Source: Pseudomonadota bacterium | Lineage (GTDB): Bacteria; Pseudomonadota; Alphaproteobacteria; Rhizobiales; Rhizobiaceae | Reading direction: 5' to 3' | NCBI GenBank assembly: GCA_023399465.1 | Contig: JAEWPB010000111.1 | Location: 1-21,712, forward strand | Length of the DNA: 21,712 bases | In this document: piece after piece, positions 21,547 through 21,712 of the stretch | Position numbering within the stretch: position 1 is the first letter of the stretch | How the letters are laid out: every line of letters starts with the position of its first letter | Position numbers and translations under genes: made by a program | Notes under the pieces: generated by a model | Told to the model about the DNA's origin: nothing | Database searches by the model: none | The model's input: only the letters and a program-made list of their open reading frames with translations

Positions 21547-21712
21547 ATGACCACTGGCACAGTTAAATGGTTCAATTCCACCAAGGGCTTCGGCTTTATT
21601 CAACCTGACAACGGCGGCGCAGACGCCTTCGTTCATATCTCGGCTGTCGAGCGCGCCGGAATGCGCGAACTCGTCGAAGGCCAGAAGATCGGCTTCGAGC
21701 TCGAGCGCGACA
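21547..21712 (+). CDS. cspA: Cold-shock protein, CspA family, C-terminus beyond window
   Basis: The first 55 residues of a roughly 70-residue cold-shock domain protein. RNA-binding motifs RNP1 (KGFGFIQ) and RNP2 (AFVHISA) are present, preceded by the conserved GTVKWFNSTKG. It is a single-stranded nucleic acid chaperone acting on mRNA. The wording FIQPDNGGADAFVHISAVER is of the rhizobial type, which supports the taxonomic guess. AAAGGG lies about 8 nt before the ATG. The gene is cut by the window end in the C-terminal strand region. Confidence 0.93.
   Translation, partial: MTTGTVKWFNSTKGFGFIQPDNGGADAFVHISAVERAGMRELVEGQKIGFELERD

Overview
The window (about 60% GC by eye) reads as an alphaproteobacterial chromosome or large replicon. 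The closest match is the Rhizobiales/Hyphomicrobiales, judged from the cold-shock protein at the right edge, the IS6/IS66 remnants and the DUF995-like and DUF3833 proteins. All assignments come from reading the translations; no database search was possible.

Left part (1-4236, all minus strand). A DUF995-like secreted protein, a DUF3833 protein, a GPH-type sugar:cation symporter and a short-chain dehydrogenase cut by the window edge. DUF3833, GPH carrier and SDR are typical members of the alphaproteobacterial cluster tied to fatty-acid modification and photo-oxidative stress (RpoE/ChrR type); the synthase genes are not in view. A stand-alone EAL (c-di-GMP phosphodiesterase) protein follows.

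IS graveyard (4285-5629). An IS3-family remnant, a nearly complete IS6-family element with a frameshifted transposase, an IS30-family tail and the broken C-terminus of an FCD-type GntR regulator lie end to end. Both flanking elements are cut exactly at the IS6 ends.

Uptake/catabolic operon (5744-10309, minus). EutQ-like cupin, DAO-family FAD oxidoreductase, and TRAP transporter DctP, DctQ and DctM, tightly packed. A divergent TetR regulator (10406-11095, plus) shares an intergenic region with two perfect palindromes. The logic suggests import and oxidation of an amine or amino-acid-like compound; the substrate is unknown.

Accessory island (about 11156-19126). A decayed IS66 transposase, a small WGR-domain protein, then a long minus-strand gene series running from 17895 down to 12773: a PD-(D/E)XK-like nuclease, two small unknown proteins, and an FtsH-like AAA+/M41 metalloprotease whose coding sequence is divided over three overlapping frames. 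It ends with a region of eight 21-bp-spaced repeats and a basic 105-aa protein. A short tyrosine recombinase lies on the other side. This series is the best candidate for an undescribed system.

Right part (19349-21712). A periplasmic PQQ-type beta-propeller protein resembling polyvinyl-alcohol dehydrogenase (minus), a relic-rich intergenic stretch, and a cspA-like cold-shock gene with a clear sigma70 promoter and long leader, cut by the window end. No tRNA, rRNA or CRISPR array was seen.
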